Positions 1 through 9,221 of a DNA stretch of 64,000 nt are shown in pieces. The notes beneath the pieces were generated by a model that ran no database searches, was not told where the DNA came from, and saw only the letters and a program-made list of their open reading frames with translations. Origin of the DNA: Stenotrophomonas geniculata ATCC 19374 = JCM 13324 (GTDB lineage Bacteria > Pseudomonadota > Gammaproteobacteria > Xanthomonadales > Xanthomonadaceae); contig NZ_LLXT01000149.1 in the NCBI RefSeq assembly GCF_001431625.1, forward strand, positions 1 to 64,000. The letters are read 5' to 3'. Numbering within the stretch: position 1 is the first letter of the stretch; the number at the start of each line of letters is the position of its first letter. The position numbers were made by a program, and so were the translations under genes.

Positions 1-180
1 TGAGTCGTGGCCTGGGCAGGGCGCGGCCCAAAAGAAGAGGGGGAGGGGCGGGAAAGTTGGCGGAGGGGGGGGGGGGCCGGGTGGGGGGGCGGGGCGCCGC
101 AGGGAGGCGGCGCCCGAGTTTACAGGGACTTCTTTGCGCCTCCCCCCCCACCCGCCCCCCCCCCGCCAACCCCCAGGAAC
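1..180. other. Low-complexity G-run/C-run tract, possibly poor sequence
   Basis: The first 180 bases are almost all G or C. They include a G run of 12 or more near position 66 and long C runs near 140-170, separated by little ordinary sequence. No credible protein is encoded; the open frames here are arginine/glycine- or proline-rich by composition alone. The G-rich half could pair with the C-rich half as a stem. Homopolymers this dense are not seen elsewhere in the window, and the tract sits at the window edge, so base-calling or assembly error is a likely explanation. Positions 181-293 look like normal spacer sequence and hold nothing I recognise beyond the ribosome binding site of the next gene. 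Confidence 0.5.
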
Positions 181-293
181 CCAGCTTTTGCTTCGGCTGT
201 TGCTGTTGCCCTGGCCTGAAGCGGGTGCCGGGTGCAGCCCGGCCGATACCCTCTCAGTGCTAGTCTGTGGCTACCGACAACCACGGAGGCGGG

Positions 294-1148
294 ATGGGGG
301 CGATCGTGTTGTTGCCGCTGTGCGTGGACGATGCCGCGCTCGACCGCTGCCTGGCCGCACTGGATGCGGGCACCGCGCCGGGGACCGCGGTCTGGCTGGC
401 CGACGACGCGCAGACCGGGCCGCGTGCGCAGGCGGTGGTGGAACACTGGTTGGCGCACACGCCACTGCAGGCCGAGTACACCCGGCGTGCACGGCCACTG
501 GGTGAAGTCGCCCACCTGGACGAGATGCTGCGCGCCTGCGATGGCATGGACGTGGCGGTGCTGGCACCGGACAGCGTGCCCGCACCGGGCTGGCTGCAGC
601 AGCTGCAGGACGCCTTCGCCCGCGATGCCGCCATCGCGACCGCAACCCCATGGTGCAATGCCGGCGAAACCGCTGCGTGGCCCCGGCTGGGCGAGATCAA
701 TCCGGAACCCGACGATGCCGCGCTGCTGGCGCAGACCTGTGCCGGCCTGCCAGCGCTGCACCCGGAGCTGCCGTCGGCGGTCACCCACGCGGTGCTGGTG
801 CGGGGCAACGCGCGCCGGCGTGCCGGCGGCCTGGACGTGGACAGCTATGCCGGCTGGAACGCGGCGCTGGTGGACCTGAGCCTGCGCATGGCCGGCCTGG
901 GATGGCGCAACGTGTTGTGCGAGACCGCCTTCGTCAGCCGGGCAGGGGAGGCGGTCAGCCGTGATGGCGATCTCGAGGCCCTGGCCGCGCGCTGGCCGGG
1001 CTGGGTGCCTCGGCTGGCTGACTTCCTGATGCATGATCCACTGCACGGGCTGCGTGCCGACCTGCAGCAGCGCATGCGGCAGGCGATAATGCCGAAGGAA
1101 CAGGGGGACCTGTTCGTCCCGTCTTCCGCGCCGGAGCCTCCTGCTTGA
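294..1148 (+). CDS. Glycosyltransferase family 2-like protein
   Basis: The predicted protein has 284 residues and resembles GT2-type proteins that move sugars during envelope or O-antigen assembly, although it is divergent. The N-terminus (GAIVLLPLCVDDAALDRCL) fits the first strand and helix of a GT-A fold. A DVAVLAPDSVPAPGW stretch around residue 90 sits where GT2 enzymes carry the aspartate motif. No clean DXD is visible, so activity is uncertain. I chose ATG 294 because GGAGG lies at 285-289; a GTG at 267 in the same frame has no such signal. The last codons overlap the next glycosyltransferase gene by four bases, so the two are translationally coupled and probably act in one pathway. The acceptor and donor cannot be read from sequence. 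Confidence 0.6.
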   Translation: MGAIVLLPLCVDDAALDRCLAALDAGTAPGTAVWLADDAQTGPRAQAVVEHWLAHTPLQAEYTRRARPLGEVAHLDEMLRACDGMDVAVLAPDSVPAPGWLQQLQDAFARDAAIATATPWCNAGETAAWPRLGEINPEPDDAALLAQTCAGLPALHPELPSAVTHAVLVRGNARRRAGGLDVDSYAGWNAALVDLSLRMAGLGWRNVLCETAFVSRAGEAVSRDGDLEALAARWPGWVPRLADFLMHDPLHGLRADLQQRMRQAIMPKEQGDLFVPSSAPEPPA

Positions 1149-1984
1149 ATGTTGCCATTGCCGCCATCGTCGTCACCTACCAGAGTGGCAGCACCATCGA
1201 TGCCTGCCTCTCGCGCCTGCGCCAGGCGCAGGACGTGGCCGAGATCCGGGTGATCGACAATGGCTCGATGGATGGCACGCTGGATATCGTGCGGCGCCAT
1301 GCCAGCCACGACCCGCGCGTGCGTTTCGTCGGCAATCCGGACAATCCCGGCTTTGCCGCCGCCAACAACCAGGGCGTGGCCGATTCGCACAGCCCATGGC
1401 TGGCCTTCATCAACCCGGACCTGATGGTTGAACCGGAAACACTGGCCGCACTGCGCGCCCGTGCCGAAGCGTTGGGCGACTGCCTGCTCGGCGTCGAACA
1501 GGTCGACGAGCAGGGCCATGCCGACGAGGCCGTGCGCCGCCGCGATCCGGACTTCCTGATGATGCTGCGCTCGCCAGGCAAGGGCTCGAAGCTGGCGGTG
1601 CCGCGTGACCCGCAGCAGGTGCTGCAGCGGGTGCCGGCGTTGTCTGGCGCGCTGCTGATGATGCCGCGTGCATTGTTCGACTGCATCGGAGGCTGGGACG
1701 CGGGCTATCGTCTGCACGCCGAAGACCTGGACCTGTGCCGGCGCGCGCGCGAAGCCGGGGCGGTGGTGGCGATCGCCAATGACCTGCAGGTCACCCACGT
1801 TCGTGGCGTCTCCAGCCGCTCGCGGCCGTTCTTCGTTGAATGGCACAAGCACAAGGGCCTGTGGCGCTATTTCCAGAAGTTCGAGGCCAGGCAGCGTTCG
1901 CTGCCGGTACGGGTGGCGGTGTGGGGCGCGATCTGGGCGCACGCCCTGATGCTGGTGCCGCGCCTGCTGCGCAGGTCGTTGTAG
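1145..1984 (+). CDS. GT2 glycosyltransferase, rhamnosyltransferase-like
   Basis: The 279-residue protein begins [20 protein letters not shown] and carries [10 protein letters not shown] and [11 protein letters not shown], the nucleotide-binding strands and the Asp-containing motif of GT-A fold GT2 enzymes. A later region ([20 protein letters not shown]) is the ED motif that follows the catalytic site in rhamnosyltransferase-like members. The enzyme is expected at the cytoplasmic face of the inner membrane, adding a sugar to a lipid-linked glycan or lipopolysaccharide. The start is TTG 1145, the only starter in frame, overlapping the previous stop as TTGA, with GGAG at 1133-1136. The stop codon TAG is contributed by the first bases of the SMAG repeat that follows. 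The specific sugar is not determinable. Confidence 0.8.
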   Translation: MNVAIAAIVVTYQSGSTIDACLSRLRQAQDVAEIRVIDNGSMDGTLDIVRRHASHDPRVRFVGNPDNPGFAAANNQGVADSHSPWLAFINPDLMVEPETLAALRARAEALGDCLLGVEQVDEQGHADEAVRRRDPDFLMMLRSPGKGSKLAVPRDPQQVLQRVPALSGALLMMPRALFDCIGGWDAGYRLHAEDLDLCRRAREAGAVVAIANDLQVTHVRGVSSRSRPFFVEWHKHKGLWRYFQKFEARQRSLPVRVAVWGAIWAHALMLVPRLLRRSL

Positions 1985-2041
1985 AGCCGAGCCCACGCGC
2001 GGCTCAGGCAACAATCCAACCGGGCGTGGGCCCGGCTCTAC
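1981..2041. repeat. SMAG repeat pair (GTAG-ended palindrome)
   Basis: The element starts with GTAG and ends with CTAC. The outer arms 1981-1998 and 2024-2041 are inverted copies with a few mismatches, and the left half can fold again on itself. This matches the short palindromic GTAG elements described in S. maltophilia. The GTAG end contains the TAG stop codon of the upstream glycosyltransferase gene. It may also act as a weak transcription barrier before pncB. Confidence 0.8.
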
Positions 2042-2091
2042 GGAAGGCGGACGCGCCCACGGTTCACTCCGCCGGGCGCATAATCCGCCCC

Positions 2092-3270
2092 ATGCCTATC
2101 ATCCAGTCCCTGCTCGACACCGATCTGTACAAGTTCACCATGATGCAGGCGGTGCTCCACCAGCACCCCGGTGCCCAGGTGCAGTACCGGTTCAAGTGCC
2201 GCACGCCCGGCATCGACCTGGCCCACTACATCGACCAGATCGACGAAGAGATCGACCACCTGTGCAGCCTGCGCTTCAGCGACGCGGAGCTGGACTACAT
2301 GCGTGGCCTGCGCTTCGTGAAGCCGGATTTCGCCGATTTCCTCGGCCTGTTCCACCTCGACCGCAAGTACATCCAGCTACGCGCGTCGAAGACCGTGCCC
2401 GGTGAGATCGAACTGGACATCACCGGCCCGTGGCTGCACACCATCCTGTTCGAAGTGCCGCTGCTGGCGATCATCAACGAAGTCTGGTTCCGCAACACCA
2501 CCACCGCCGACTTCGCCGAGGGTGAGCGCCGCCTGCAGGCCAAGGCCGCGCTGCTGCGCGATACCCCTGGCTTCGAGCAGTGCCGCATTGCCGACTACGG
2601 CAGCCGCCGCCGCTACTCGCGTGACTGGCACGCCCGTCTGCTGCCGCTGCTGCGCGACGCGCTCGGCCCGCAGCTGGTCGGCACCAGCAACGTGCACTTC
2701 GCCCGCCTGTACGGCATGACCCCGCACGGCACCATGGCGCATGAGTATCTGCAGGCCTTCCAGGCACTGGGCCCGCGCCTGCGCGACTCGCAGGTGGCGG
2801 CACTGGAATCGTGGGCACGCGAGTATCGCGGCGATCTGGGCATCGCGCTGTCCGACGTGGTCGGCCTGGATGCGTTCCTGCGCGACTTCGATATGTACTT
2901 CTGCAAGCTGTTCGACGGTGTCCGCCACGATTCGGGCGATCCGTTCGACTGGGGCGACCGCATGCTGGCGCACTTCCAGCAGCGCCGGGTGGATGCACGC
3001 AGCAAGGTGCTGGTGTTCAGCGATGGGCTCGACATCGCCAAGGTGATGCGCCTGTACGACTACTTCCGTGGTCGCTGCCAGGTCGCCTTCGGCGTCGGCA
3101 CCCACCTGACCAATGATCTGGGGCCAACGCCGCTCAACATCGTCATCAAGATGGTCCGCTGCAACGGCCAGCCGGTGGCCAAGCTCAGCGATTCGCCGGG
3201 CAAGAGCATGTGCGACGACCCGGGCTATCTGGCCTATCTGCGCCAGGTCTTCGAGCTGCCGCCGGCGTAA
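2092..3270 (+). CDS. pncB: Nicotinate phosphoribosyltransferase
   Basis: The 392-residue protein has the family's usual length and starts [20 protein letters not shown], the PncB N-terminus. It joins nicotinate to PRPP to give nicotinate mononucleotide, the salvage entry to NAD. The stretch [22 protein letters not shown] contains the active-site histidine region that is phosphorylated by ATP in this family. [16 protein letters not shown] and VFSDGLD are further PRTase motifs. ATG 2092 is preferred over upstream in-frame starts, which would translate through the SMAG repeat. The gene stands alone and faces a convergent small pilin-like gene. Confidence 0.95.
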   Translation: MPIIQSLLDTDLYKFTMMQAVLHQHPGAQVQYRFKCRTPGIDLAHYIDQIDEEIDHLCSLRFSDAELDYMRGLRFVKPDFADFLGLFHLDRKYIQLRASKTVPGEIELDITGPWLHTILFEVPLLAIINEVWFRNTTTADFAEGERRLQAKAALLRDTPGFEQCRIADYGSRRRYSRDWHARLLPLLRDALGPQLVGTSNVHFARLYGMTPHGTMAHEYLQAFQALGPRLRDSQVAALESWAREYRGDLGIALSDVVGLDAFLRDFDMYFCKLFDGVRHDSGDPFDWGDRMLAHFQQRRVDARSKVLVFSDGLDIAKVMRLYDYFRGRCQVAFGVGTHLTNDLGPTPLNIVIKMVRCNGQPVAKLSDSPGKSMCDDPGYLAYLRQVFELPPA

Positions 3271-3295
3271 ACGCGTCGGCTTGCAGCACGCCGGC

Positions 3296-3661
3296 TTACA
3301 GGTAGTCGACCACCACCAGGTAGGCGCCCTGCAGCGGCTGCTGCTTCGAAGCCTGCACGCTGTAACGCTCGGAGAAGGCGATATCGCCGGCGCGCATCGC
3401 GCTGGCCGACACCGACAGCTTCTGGCCCTGGCGCTTGCCGTCGCGCAGCGTGGCGGCCTGGCCATCGGCAAGGGCCGTCACGGCAACCGTCGAGCCCTTG
3501 GCCGACGGCGGGCAGGCGGCCAGGCTCAGCTCACCCTGGGACAGGGCCGTCGTGCAGCCCGGCTCGGCGATGCGGCCGCTGAAACGGATGCTGCCGCTGC
3601 TGGCCTGGGCCAGTGCGCTGACGGACATCAGGGCCACGCACAGCAGAATGGAGTTCCTCAT
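3296..3661 (-). CDS. Small pilin-like secreted protein
   Basis: The 121-residue product begins with a signal peptide (MRNSILLCVALMSVSALAQA) followed by SSGSIRFSGRIAEPGC, which matches the start of type 1 pilin domains. A second cysteine (LAACPPS) could form the pilin disulfide. It is shorter than a normal pilin (about 100 mature residues) and ends in VVVDYL, where pilins have a beta-zipper strand. It is divergent from the SMF-1 operon across a 459-base AT-rich region. It may be a minor or anchoring subunit, a periplasmic regulator, or a remnant. The role is inferred only from similarity and position. Confidence 0.7.
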   Translation of the reverse strand: MRNSILLCVALMSVSALAQASSGSIRFSGRIAEPGCTTALSQGELSLAACPPSAKGSTVAVTALADGQAATLRDGKRQGQKLSVSASAMRAGDIAFSERYSVQASKQQPLQGAYLVVVDYL

Positions 3662-4120
3662 GACACGTTCTCTGGTTCGGTGTGTCCTAGTTAGCGACAG
3701 GTTCGATCCGTCTTTAATAGGACAAATCCGAATCTGCTAGGGCCATCACCAAGAAAGAGTGATGCGCATCAAATAAGGCGATTTTCACTTGAAAAAAGCC
3801 TGTTTCCGCGCATGCCAAACGCGTCAGCAGGAGCGTCATGCAGGGTCGTTTGTGACCTGATCCGGCCACCGTCACCTTCCCCACGCTCCCTGGATCTCGA
3901 TTTCGCCTATCACGTCACATTTAAAGCGTCAATGAATTGGCGTTCAGAAAAATAATGAGACTTTCATCACAGTTGTGCCTATACTTGCGTCACGGATTCA
4001 GGGGAAGGTATGTCCGAGTCCGGCCACAGGTGAGACGCAAGGATGGGTCTTGATAGCCCGGCAGTGCTCCTTGCTTCCTCCTCTACTTCTCATCTCTTCA
4101 GTAGGGTTAGGTAAAAGCGA
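3662..4120. promoter_or_regulatory. Divergent upstream region of the fimbrial operon
   Basis: This 459-base spacer is clearly richer in A and T than its surroundings and separates the pilin-like gene (minus) from the SMF-1 pilin gene (plus). A possible -10 hexamer TATACT lies at 3980-3985, about 135 bases before the pilin start; I see no convincing -35 hexamer for it. Three GATC sites occur (near 3706, 3856 and 3890), but their spacing shows no pap-like pattern. No gene is visible. The long AT-rich leader suggests control by activators or nucleoid proteins, which is inference. Confidence 0.5.
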
Positions 4121-4660
4121 ATGCACAAGATCAATATCATCGCCGCTCTGATGCTGGCCGCCGCTCCGCTGGCCGCCAACGCCGCCGACGGCACCATCAC
4201 CTTCAACGGCAAGGTGACCGACAAGACCTGCACCATCTCGACCCCGGGCGGCAAGGACTTCGCCGTCAACCTGCCGACCGTGTCCAAGAACACCCTGGCC
4301 ACCGCCGGTGCCGTTGCGGGCCGTACCCCGTTCGCCATCAACCTGAGCAAGTGCAGCGCCGGCAACGTCGCCACCTACTTCGAGCCGGGTTCCACCGTTG
4401 ACTTCAACAGCGGCCGCCTGGTCAACCAGGCTTCGGCCAACGCTGCCACCAACGTGCAGCTGCAGCTGCTGGGCTCGAACAACACGTTCCTGCCGATCAA
4501 GGCGGCTGGCACCGGTCTGGCCCAGGACAACTCGCAGTGGGTGACCGTGGCCGGCGACGGCACCGCCAACCTGAACTACTACGCTGAGTACTACGCCACT
4601 GCCGCCGCCACCCCGGGCGACGTCACCAGCAGCGTCAAGTACACGATCATCTACAACTGA
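4121..4660 (+). CDS. smf-1: SMF-1 major fimbrial pilin
   Basis: The 179-residue protein has a signal peptide (MHKINIIAALMLAAAPLAANA) and a mature start ADGTITFNGKVTDKTC, typical of type 1 pilins and matching what I recall of S. maltophilia SMF-1. The two pilin cysteines are in DKTCTI and LSKCSAG. The C-terminus (SVKYTIIYN) is the beta-zipper strand exchanged during assembly. It forms the fimbrial shaft, used in adhesion and biofilm formation. Chaperone, usher and adhesin genes follow in the same direction. A strong hairpin right after the stop probably makes the pilin message more abundant than the downstream genes. Confidence 0.9.
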   Translation: MHKINIIAALMLAAAPLAANAADGTITFNGKVTDKTCTISTPGGKDFAVNLPTVSKNTLATAGAVAGRTPFAINLSKCSAGNVATYFEPGSTVDFNSGRLVNQASANAATNVQLQLLGSNNTFLPIKAAGTGLAQDNSQWVTVAGDGTANLNYYAEYYATAAATPGDVTSSVKYTIIYN

Positions 4661-4674
4661 TCGTAGTCGTACCC

Positions 4675-4704
4675 GCACTGGCCGGCGTACGCGCCGGCCA
4701 GTGC
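4675..4704 (+). promoter_or_regulatory. Intercistronic hairpin after the pilin gene
   Basis: A perfect 13-base-pair stem closes a four-base TACG loop, 15 bases after the pilin stop and 41 bases before the chaperone start. There is no T run after it, so it is not a complete intrinsic terminator. By analogy with other fimbrial operons it probably stabilises the pilin end of a processed transcript or lowers read-through. Confidence 0.7.
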
Positions 4705-4745
4705 ATCGCGGCCCCAGGCCACATACCTCGAGCGTAGTACTTCCG

Positions 4746-5474
4746 ATGAAAGCAATCTTTCCCCGGGCGCTGCTGCTGGCAGCGTTCACGCTGCCCTTCT
4801 GCCAGAACGCTCTGGCCGGCGTGGTGGTCAATGGCACGCGAGTGATCTATCCGGCGCAGGCGCGCGAAGTCACCGTGCAGGTCGACAACGTGGGCGATTC
4901 GCCGGCGCTGGTGCAGGCCTGGATCGACAGCGGCGACGCCAACCAGACCGCCGATACCAGCGATGCCCCGTTCGTGCTGACGCCGCCGATCGCGCGCGTC
5001 GAACCGGGCCGCAGCCAGGCGCTTCGCCTGATCTTCTCCGGCGCGCAACTGCCGACCGACCGTGAGTCGGTGTTCTGGCTCAACGTGCTGGATGTTCCGC
5101 CGTCCCCGGACAACGCCGACAGTGGCGAACAGAATTACCTGCAGGTCGCGTTCCGTTCGCGCCTGAAGCTTTTCTACCGGCCGCAGGGCCTGAAGGGCGT
5201 CGCCAACGACGCGCCGGCAGCGCTGCGCTGGACCCGCACCGGCGACCGCCTGCGGGTGGAAAACCCGAGCCCCTTCCACGTCACTCTGGCCGAAGTACAT
5301 GCCGTGACCGGCAGCAGTGAAAAGGCCGTCGAGGACAAGGGCGCGATGGTCGCGCCGAAGCAGAGCCTGGAGTTCGCCGCACCGGCGGGCACCGACCAGG
5401 TCCGCTTCATCACCATCAACGACTACGGCGGCCGGGTGGAACACACCATCCGCCTCGGCAGCACCGGGGGCTGA
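4746..5474 (+). CDS. Periplasmic fimbrial chaperone (PapD/FimC family)
   Basis: The 242-residue protein has a signal peptide (MKAIFPRALLLAAFTLPFCQ to NALA) and a mature start GVVVNGTRVIYPAQAREVTV. This is the first domain of PapD-like chaperones, containing the conserved arginine and the RVIYP motif that anchors subunits. The stretch ESVFWLNVLDVPP is the G1-region signature. The second domain ends in RFITINDYGGRVEHTI. It captures pilin subunits in the periplasm by donor-strand complementation and passes them to the usher. ATG 4746 is used because it begins the signal peptide directly. Confidence 0.93.
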   Translation: MKAIFPRALLLAAFTLPFCQNALAGVVVNGTRVIYPAQAREVTVQVDNVGDSPALVQAWIDSGDANQTADTSDAPFVLTPPIARVEPGRSQALRLIFSGAQLPTDRESVFWLNVLDVPPSPDNADSGEQNYLQVAFRSRLKLFYRPQGLKGVANDAPAALRWTRTGDRLRVENPSPFHVTLAEVHAVTGSSEKAVEDKGAMVAPKQSLEFAAPAGTDQVRFITINDYGGRVEHTIRLGSTGG

Positions 5475-5545
5475 ACGCGCCGCGCTGGCCCTTGGCCTGC
5501 GCATCCCGCCACCGCCGCTGTGCGGCGAATTGAAGGAATGTCAGT

Positions 5546-8131
5546 GTGATCGGAAACAGATTGACATTGTCGATCCATCAGGCGCTTTGCCTGCTGGTTG
5601 CTGGCGTGGCCTGCCCAGGATGGGCGCTGGCTGCCCCGGCCAATCTCGGCGAACAGGCCCTGATGGCGCAGAGTGGTGCGGCCAATGCGCGTGCACCGGA
5701 GTCGGCCCAGTTCAATTCCAGCTTCCTGTCTGGCCAGGCCAAGCAGGTCGACCTGGCGGCCTTCAGCAACGGCAACCCGATGGTGGCCGGCAACTATCGT
5801 GTCGACGTCTACGTCAACGGTGCCTGGCAGGGCCGTCGCGATCTGCAGTTCAAGGCCGATGCGCAGGGCCGTGTCGACGCCTGCCTGCCGCTGCCGATGC
5901 TGGAAGAAATGGGCGTGGACAGCGAAGCCGTGCTGCTGCAGCAGGATCCGTCCGTGCCGACCGACAAGACCAGCTGCGTGCCGGTCCAGCAGCGCATGGC
6001 CAATGCCTATGGTGTCTATGACAGCGGCAACCTGCGCTACGACCTGAGCATCCCGCAGGTGTTCCTGCGCCGTGAGGCACGCGGCTACGTCAACCCGGCG
6101 CTGTGGGACCGCGGCATCAATGCCGGCTTCGTCGGCTACAGCTTCAATGCCATCGACAGCGACAGCCGTGTCGAAGGTGGCCAGCGCAACCGCAGTGCCT
6201 ACCTCGGCCTCAACGCCGGCATGAACCTGGGTGGCTGGCAGTTCCGCCACGATTCGAACCTGACCTGGTCCGAGGGCGATGGCCGCCATTGGCAGAGCAT
6301 CGCCACCTATGCACAGCGCGGCATTCCGCAGGTGCGCGGCATGCTCACCATCGGTGAGGCCTACACCACCGGTGAACTGTTCGACTCGATCGGTTACCGC
6401 GGTGCCAGCCTGGCCAGCGACGACCGCATGCTGCCCGATTCGCTGCGCGGCTACGCGCCGGTCGTGCGCGGCATCGCCGAGACCAATGCACGCATCGAAG
6501 TGCGCCAGAACGAGCAGCTGATCTACTCCTCCACCGTGTCGCCGGGCAGCTTCGTCATCGACGACCTGTACCCGACCGGCTACGGCGGCGATCTGGAAGT
6601 GAGCGTGATCGAGGCCGATGGCCGCCGCCGCGAATTCAAGGTGCCGTTCGGTTCGGTGCCGCAGATGCTGCGCGAAGGCGTGTCGCGTTACTCGCTGACC
6701 GCCGGCCAGGTGCGCAACAAGCTGCTGGCCGATGAGCCGTGGCTGGTGCAGGGCACCTACCAGCGCGGTATCGGCAACCAGCTGACGCTGTACGGCGGCA
6801 GCGCACTGAGCGACGGCTACCTGTCGCTGCTGTACGGCGTCGGCCTGTCCACGCCGGTTGGCGCGTTCGCCGCCGACGTCACCCACGCACGTACGACGTT
6901 CGACCACTACGGCAACCACACCGGTGCCAGCGTGCGCTTGAGCTACAGCAACATGATCGGCGAGACCGGGACGAACCTGACCCTGGCCGCCTACCGCTAT
7001 TCGACCGAAGGCTTCTACAGCCTGCAGGATGCGCTGTACGGCCGTGATTCGGACAAGCGCGGCATCGATCCGACCACCCGTGGCCGCCAGCGCAGCCAGT
7101 TCCAGGTGACCCTGAACCAGCCGTTGGGCCGTCGGGGCGGCGCGTTGTACGTGACCGGCTCGGTGCGCGACTTCTACGACCGTTCCGGCACCTCCAAGCA
7201 GTACCAGGTCGGCTACAACAACGCCTGGCGTTCGGTGAACTACGGCTTCTCGGCGCTGCGCACCGAAGAGGGCGTACTCGGCCGCTCGGATACCCAGTAC
7301 CTGCTGTCGATGAGCGTGCCGCTGGGCCGTGGTGCCCACCCGGTGTCGTTCAGTGCTGATCTTGGCGTGCGCGACCGCGGGGGCTACGACAACAGCCGCG
7401 TTGGCATCACCGGTTCGGCCGGTGTCGACAACAACTTCAGCTATGGCGCGGCCCTGTCCGATTCCCGCGAGGGCAGCACCACCGCGATCGGCAACGTCGA
7501 ATACCGCAGCCGCTATTCCGCATTGAACGCCAGCTACAGCCACTCGCGTGACTTCCGTCAGGCTTCGGTGGGTGCCAATGGCAGCGTGGTCGTGCATCCG
7601 GGTGGTTTCACCTTCACCCCGCAGCGTGGCGACACCATGGTGCTGGTGGAAGCACCGGGCGCGCGCGATGCGATCGTCAGCAACGCCCCGGGCCTGCGCG
7701 TCGATGGCCGCGGCTACGCCGTGGTGCCGTACGTGTCGCCGTACCGCCTCAACACCGTCACCCTCGACCCGCAGGGCATGGCCCACGACGTCGAGCTGGA
7801 AAGCACCAGCCAGTCGATCGCGCCGTTCGCCGGTGCCATCAGCTACCTGCGCTTCGATACCCGCAAGGGCAACGCGCTGCTGATCCAGGTGCGCAACCCG
7901 GATGGTCGCACCATGCCGTTCGGTGCGCAGGTCAAGGACGAGCAGGGCCAGCCGGTGGGCATGGTCAGCCAGGGCGGCCGCCTGTACGTGCGCAGTGAAA
8001 AGAACCAGGGCCGCCTGCTGGTGGAATGGGGCGCAGGCGCCGACCAGCGCTGCACCGTCGATTACCAGGTTCCGGCGGGCGCCGATGCGTCCAAGACCGG
8101 CTTCATCCCGCTGGAGGCAGCATGCCGATGA
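5546..8131 (+). CDS. Outer-membrane fimbrial usher (FimD/PapC family)
   Basis: The 861-residue protein has the usual usher length. A signal peptide ends near LAAPANLGEQ. The N-terminal periplasmic domain (AQFNSSFLSGQAKQVDLAAF...GNYRVDVYVNG) binds chaperone-subunit complexes. The long central part forms the beta-barrel and plug, and the C-terminal domains end with a cysteine pair (RCTVDYQV...EAACR). It is the secretion pore and assembly platform for the fimbria. The start is GTG 5546 with AAGGA at 5533-5537; the nearby ATG at 5539 runs into a stop after three codons. The last ten bases overlap the adhesin gene. Confidence 0.93.
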   Translation: MIGNRLTLSIHQALCLLVAGVACPGWALAAPANLGEQALMAQSGAANARAPESAQFNSSFLSGQAKQVDLAAFSNGNPMVAGNYRVDVYVNGAWQGRRDLQFKADAQGRVDACLPLPMLEEMGVDSEAVLLQQDPSVPTDKTSCVPVQQRMANAYGVYDSGNLRYDLSIPQVFLRREARGYVNPALWDRGINAGFVGYSFNAIDSDSRVEGGQRNRSAYLGLNAGMNLGGWQFRHDSNLTWSEGDGRHWQSIATYAQRGIPQVRGMLTIGEAYTTGELFDSIGYRGASLASDDRMLPDSLRGYAPVVRGIAETNARIEVRQNEQLIYSSTVSPGSFVIDDLYPTGYGGDLEVSVIEADGRRREFKVPFGSVPQMLREGVSRYSLTAGQVRNKLLADEPWLVQGTYQRGIGNQLTLYGGSALSDGYLSLLYGVGLSTPVGAFAADVTHARTTFDHYGNHTGASVRLSYSNMIGETGTNLTLAAYRYSTEGFYSLQDALYGRDSDKRGIDPTTRGRQRSQFQVTLNQPLGRRGGALYVTGSVRDFYDRSGTSKQYQVGYNNAWRSVNYGFSALRTEEGVLGRSDTQYLLSMSVPLGRGAHPVSFSADLGVRDRGGYDNSRVGITGSAGVDNNFSYGAALSDSREGSTTAIGNVEYRSRYSALNASYSHSRDFRQASVGANGSVVVHPGGFTFTPQRGDTMVLVEAPGARDAIVSNAPGLRVDGRGYAVVPYVSPYRLNTVTLDPQGMAHDVELESTSQSIAPFAGAISYLRFDTRKGNALLIQVRNPDGRTMPFGAQVKDEQGQPVGMVSQGGRLYVRSEKNQGRLLVEWGAGADQRCTVDYQVPAGADASKTGFIPLEAACR

Positions 8132-9156
8132 TTTCTTCCCGAGGCCGCAAGGCGCTGGCTGCCGTGGCCGTGCTCGGTGGTGTGTTGCTGGCGCAGCAGG
8201 CCAGTGCTGCGTGCCGGATCAGCTCCAGCTGGTTCACGGCCCAGGACGTCACCATGGACATGGGCCAGATCGTGATCCTGCCCAGCACACCGGTTGGCGG
8301 CGTGATCAAGGAAATCAGCGAGTCGATCACCCAGCGCGACCGTGTGGCCAGCTGCGATTGGAACGGTGGTCGTTCGATCGGCGAGTACGTCAACGCGGCG
8401 CAGAAGCGTCCGGTTCCTGGTTTTGCGAATACCTATGAAACCGACGTCCCCGGTGTTGGCATCAAGCTGTTCCGTGATTCCGGGGCGATCCAGGTCTACT
8501 ACCCGCATCAGCTCAGCTTTGGCGGTGGCAGCACCGTTACGCTGATTGGCGGTCGCTTCCGCATCCAGCTGATCAAGACCGCAGCACAGACTGGCTCGGG
8601 CGTGATCGCGCCCAATGGGCGCTTCACCACATACTACTTCGACGGTGACAGTGCCAGCCGCCCAGTGCTGACTTCAACCTTCAAGGGCTCGGGCACCACC
8701 GTGGTCAGCCCGACCTGTGAAGTGCAGGCCGGCAGCCGCAACATCGCCGTCGATTTCGGCAGCGTGCCCAACACCACCTTCACCGGTGTCGGCTCCAAGG
8801 CCGTCGATCGTGATTTCGAGATCCGCCTGAACTGCCAGGGCAGCAATGTTGCCCAGTACCAGAGCAAGATCGGCATCCGCCTGGATGCCGACCAGGACAG
8901 TTCGAACATGCCGGGCGTGCTGAAGCTGAGCGCCGCCAGCAACAGCGCCACCCGCATCGGCATCCAGATGGTCCAGCGTGACGGCACCACCGAGCGCGAA
9001 GTCCGCTTCGGCCAGACCATCAACGTGGGCACCACCGCACCGGGCACCAGTGTCATGGCGCTGCCGCTGCGCGCCCGCTATGTGCAGACCCAGGCCGGTA
9101 CGGTCGGCGCCGGTGTCGCGAACGGCCAGGCCACGTTCACCATCCAGTACGAGTAA
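8122..9156 (+). CDS. Fimbrial tip adhesin, two-domain pilin
   Basis: The 344-residue protein has a signal peptide (RKALAAVAVLGGVLLAQQASA), an N-terminal domain of roughly residues 30-195 that resembles no pilin I know, and a C-terminal pilin domain from about residue 205 (TCEVQAGSRNIAVDFG...ATFTIQYE). This two-domain layout is typical of tip adhesins, with receptor binding in the first domain. It starts at ATG 8122 inside the end of the usher gene, showing tight coupling, and closes the fimbrial operon. The ligand is unknown. Confidence 0.85.
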   Translation: MPMISSRGRKALAAVAVLGGVLLAQQASAACRISSSWFTAQDVTMDMGQIVILPSTPVGGVIKEISESITQRDRVASCDWNGGRSIGEYVNAAQKRPVPGFANTYETDVPGVGIKLFRDSGAIQVYYPHQLSFGGGSTVTLIGGRFRIQLIKTAAQTGSGVIAPNGRFTTYYFDGDSASRPVLTSTFKGSGTTVVSPTCEVQAGSRNIAVDFGSVPNTTFTGVGSKAVDRDFEIRLNCQGSNVAQYQSKIGIRLDADQDSSNMPGVLKLSAASNSATRIGIQMVQRDGTTEREVRFGQTINVGTTAPGTSVMALPLRARYVQTQAGTVGAGVANGQATFTIQYE

Positions 9157-9194
9157 GGCCGCCCCAGGCGGCTGCCCTTGCTGCGTTCCACCGC

Positions 9195-9221
9195 AACGTC
9201 GCCCGTTCCGCGGGCGGCGTT
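9195..9221 (+). terminator. Terminator-like hairpin after the fimbrial operon
   Basis: An 11-base stem with one G-T pair closes a five-base loop (TTCCG) about 40 bases after the adhesin stop. The following bases contain few T, so it may act with Rho or only as a 3-prime stabiliser. The rest of 9157-9423 holds no gene that I can support. Confidence 0.45.

Noticed and set aside
3662..4120. Dam-dependent pap-like phase switch upstream of the pilin
   Set aside because: GATC sites exist but not in the paired spacing of pap, and nothing here shows Dam methylation in this organism.
5423..7786. 787-codon open frame antisense to the usher gene
   Set aside because: It is a GC-content shadow of the usher: no signal peptide, no motif, and His/Arg/Ala-rich composition. 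The usher on the plus strand is unambiguous.
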